Positions 62,415 through 64,000 of a stretch of 64,000 nt of DNA are shown here, piece by piece. Source of the DNA: Alphaproteobacteria bacterium (GTDB taxonomy: Bacteria; Pseudomonadota; Alphaproteobacteria; M2410); contig JAUWTJ010000003.1 in the NCBI GenBank assembly GCA_030614785.1, positions 1-64,000 on the forward strand, read 5' to 3'. Position 1 is the first letter of the stretch, and the number at the start of each line of letters is the position of its first letter. A program made the position numbers and the translations under genes. The notes beneath the pieces were generated by a model. The model saw only the letters and a program-made list of their open reading frames with translations, was not told the origin of the DNA and searched no databases.

Positions 62415-63574
62415 AGCGAAAGCCACACCGTGTAGAGTGTTGAGTGAAGCTTCTGGTGTCGCTCACCAAAGCGCACGACGACCAGATCATGCTCGGGCAT
62501 CATATAAAGTGTTTGGCCGCCCTGACCGATAAAATAGGTGAAATGGCCCTGCAAGGGTTCACCGTCCCGGTCGAGAATATCGTGGCGAACATGATGGCTG
62601 TAGTCTCCGGAGTGCAGCGCGTCTACACCCAGATCTTTCCCCATGAATTGTCTCCACAGGTCTTCAGGTAGAAATGGCGACCCTGTCGTGCCATTGGTCA
62701 TAAGAAACCGGGCCACCGAAATCCAGTCGTGTGCTGTAGCATAGAGGCAGCAATAGGCGGAGACTTGGTTCGTGTGGGGGTATCGGCGCCACATCGCATC
62801 CGAAGCACCGGAGGGTTGCCAGATTTTTTCACCGAGTAGGGTCTCGAGAGGTTGGTCATAAACCTGCTCAAGGGCAAGTCCCAACAAGACTGTGTTGATA
62901 TTCTGGTAACTGAATGTCCCCTTGAGCTTCGGGTCGCTTGTCAATTTTTCCAGCACGGAACCAGGGCCCGAGAAGTGCAGCCGCGCCATGGGGCCAAAAG
63001 GGTTGAGCAGGGTCTGTTCCAGATCCTTTTCATCTGAACCGGAAAGAGTTTTCATGGTCCCGGTTTCGAAAACCACACCGCTCTTCATATCTAACAGAGA
63101 CTGAAGAGGCAGACTCCCGAGGCTTTGATTGGATATCTCCGGCAAGAGAGTGCCGAGGGGCACATGGGTGCCGTCAATCCTGCCTTCTGCAATTGACTTG
63201 AGAACAAGCAGTCCGATGAGGCTTTTGACCATGGAAAAGGAGTTGAACTGCGTCTGCTGGTCCATGCCCTGGGCATAGTTCTCCAGTTTCAGCTGGCCAG
63301 CCTGAGAAACCAGCAGCGCCTTGCCGCCACTCTCGGAAAAGAGTGTAGCCAGCCGGGGATGCATGAGATTATTGACTGCGGTGTTGGTTGGTGCGGGGGT
63401 TGTTTTGTTGGCACCGTGAACCACGGCGAAGGCCCCTCGGGCGGGCCATTCGGTCGCCGGATAGCGCTCTGTCAGTGCCGCACCCAGGGGCGTGGTTCGA
63501 ACAAGCAGTGCGGCGAGGGCCAGTGCCAGGAACGCGCCAATGAGCCATGATTGTTTTTTAGTAATGCCGAACAC
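62405..63574 (-). CDS. Beta-lactamase-fold serine hydrolase (class C/esterase-like)
   Basis: The 389-residue product has an N-terminal membrane anchor or signal (about 9-27), then a penicillin-binding-protein-like fold. The nucleophile is SxxK in FNSFSMVKSLIG (about residue 113), the YxN element is SYQNINTV and the late motif region reads YFIGQGGQTLYM rather than KTG. That pattern is usual for esterases or 6-aminohexanoate-type hydrolases rather than true beta-lactamases. The start is GTG at 63574 after GGAGG. It follows the gamma-glutamyltransferase gene on the same strand after 129 bases. Confidence 0.86.
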   Translation of the reverse strand: MFGITKKQSWLIGAFLALALAALLVRTTPLGAALTERYPATEWPARGAFAVVHGANKTTPAPTNTAVNNLMHPRLATLFSESGGKALLVSQAGQLKLENYAQGMDQQTQFNSFSMVKSLIGLLVLKSIAEGRIDGTHVPLGTLLPEISNQSLGSLPLQSLLDMKSGVVFETGTMKTLSGSDEKDLEQTLLNPFGPMARLHFSGPGSVLEKLTSDPKLKGTFSYQNINTVLLGLALEQVYDQPLETLLGEKIWQPSGASDAMWRRYPHTNQVSAYCCLYATAHDWISVARFLMTNGTTGSPFLPEDLWRQFMGKDLGVDALHSGDYSHHVRHDILDRDGEPLQGHFTYFIGQGGQTLYMMPEHDLVVVRFGERHQKLHSTLYTVWLSLHS

Positions 63575-63703
63575 CTGGCTGCCTCCGTTTTCCGACCACT
63601 TGTTATAACCTTTCGGTTATCTGCAGTGCGATCATGGCGGTATCATGGTGCCGAAGAGGATAATCATGGGCAGCACCGTCATTGATGGATGGCAATCCGG
63701 AGC

Positions 63704-64000
63704 CTACTCGCCTTCCGCCGTGCCGATCCGTCTTTTGTCGGAGCCGCCGTCGAGGCCGTCACTTGTGATGCGGATGGCGTTGACACCGGACATCATGCGC
63801 TGGGAGATCTTGACCTCATGGCCGAGGGCTTCGAGACCTGGCTGCAAGTGTGCAAGACCTGCCTCAAGGTCGGTTGAGCCATTGCGGTTGATGATGTTGG
63901 GCAGGTCGATGGCTTGCTGCATGGTCAGGTTCCAGTCGAGCACGCCGATCAAGGTCTTGGCGACATAGCCGATGATGCGGCTGCCGCCGGGCGAGCCCAG
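63704..64000 (-). CDS. Gamma-glutamyltransferase, C-terminal part (cut by window edge)
   Basis: The last 98 residues of a GGT-family protein: LGSPGGSRIIGYVAKTLIGV, in part, with the oxyanion-loop SPGGSRI, then LTMQQAIDLPNIINRNG and a final ALGHEVKI and DGGSDKRRIGTAEGE. These lie in the small subunit, downstream of the catalytic threonine, which is outside the window. The enzyme splits or transfers the gamma-glutamyl group of glutathione, usually in the periplasm. The start is not visible. Confidence 0.92.
   Translation of the reverse strand: MGSPGGSRIIGYVAKTLIGVLDWNLTMQQAIDLPNIINRNGSTDLEAGLAHLQPGLEALGHEVKISQRMMSGVNAIRITSDGLDGGSDKRRIGTAEGE

Overview
This window looks like a chromosomal segment of an alphaproteobacterium, possibly from the Parvibaculales/Hyphomicrobiales-like part of the class; this is inferred from gene content, not from a search. 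The signs are a cpa-type Tad (Flp) pilus locus with a perfect CtrA box (TTAA-N7-TTAA) upstream of the pilin gene, the SRP RNA-dnaX-ybaB-recR block, the cytochrome c-kdsB-pheA block, the def-fmt-truA and dapE-dapD blocks, and the rpmH-rnpA-yidD-yidC-engB-argB block.

Region 1-3.7 kb is a graveyard of mobile DNA around a tRNA-Ser(GGA). It holds the 3' end of an IS5-family transposase with its terminal repeat, the C-terminal part of a large serine recombinase without its catalytic domain, a broken two-partner-secretion locus (transporter N-terminus stopped inside the POTRA region, then a fragment that could be the secreted partner) and a CAGGGAA-rich repeat scar. Region 3.7-12.7 kb is a co-directional set of seven catabolic genes: GMC oxidoreductase plus its small subunit, MBL-fold hydrolase, FadJ-type bifunctional beta-oxidation enzyme, lipoprotein amidohydrolase, Old Yellow Enzyme and enoyl-CoA hydratase. 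It probably degrades an oxygenated or unsaturated carbon compound, but the substrate cannot be read from sequence.

Region 12.9-17.7 kb holds a soluble PAS-PAS chemoreceptor, small conserved proteins (DUF2189, DUF1992), an NDUFA9-like NAD-binding protein and uppP. Region 17.9-28.9 kb is the Tad pilus locus: a secreted pil_N-domain protein (minus strand), then flp pilin, cpaA, cpaB, cpaC, cpaD, cpaE, cpaF, tadB and tadC on the plus strand, closed by a bidirectional terminator with tadD facing it. The 52-residue pilin gene is followed by a strong terminator, so pilin can be made in excess over the machine.

Region 29-46.7 kb is mostly housekeeping: a leucyl aminopeptidase, kdsB, pheA, nudC, SRP RNA, dnaX, ybaB, recR, rmuC, def, fmt, truA, dapE, dapD and a HAD nucleotidase. 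It is interrupted at 33.3-34.4 kb by two orphan genes (a membrane protein and a secreted protein) followed by a sensor kinase. Region 46.8-51 kb holds a PAS-GAF-GGDEF diguanylate cyclase directly followed by a DUF2336 gene, and a twin-DUF1036 secreted protein. Region 51-56 kb is the rpmH-to-argB operon on the minus strand. Region 56-64 kb holds an enoyl-CoA hydratase, a TVP38 membrane protein paired with a flavin disulfide reductase, a sensor kinase-methyltransferase-glucokinase run, a beta-lactamase-fold hydrolase and the 3' end of a gamma-glutamyltransferase gene cut by the window edge.

I see no CRISPR array, rRNA, intact insertion sequence, prophage or recognisable defence system. The most promising items are the tandem CtrA-like boxes at the pilin gene, the unassigned catabolic cluster, and the diguanylate cyclase/DUF2336 pair.
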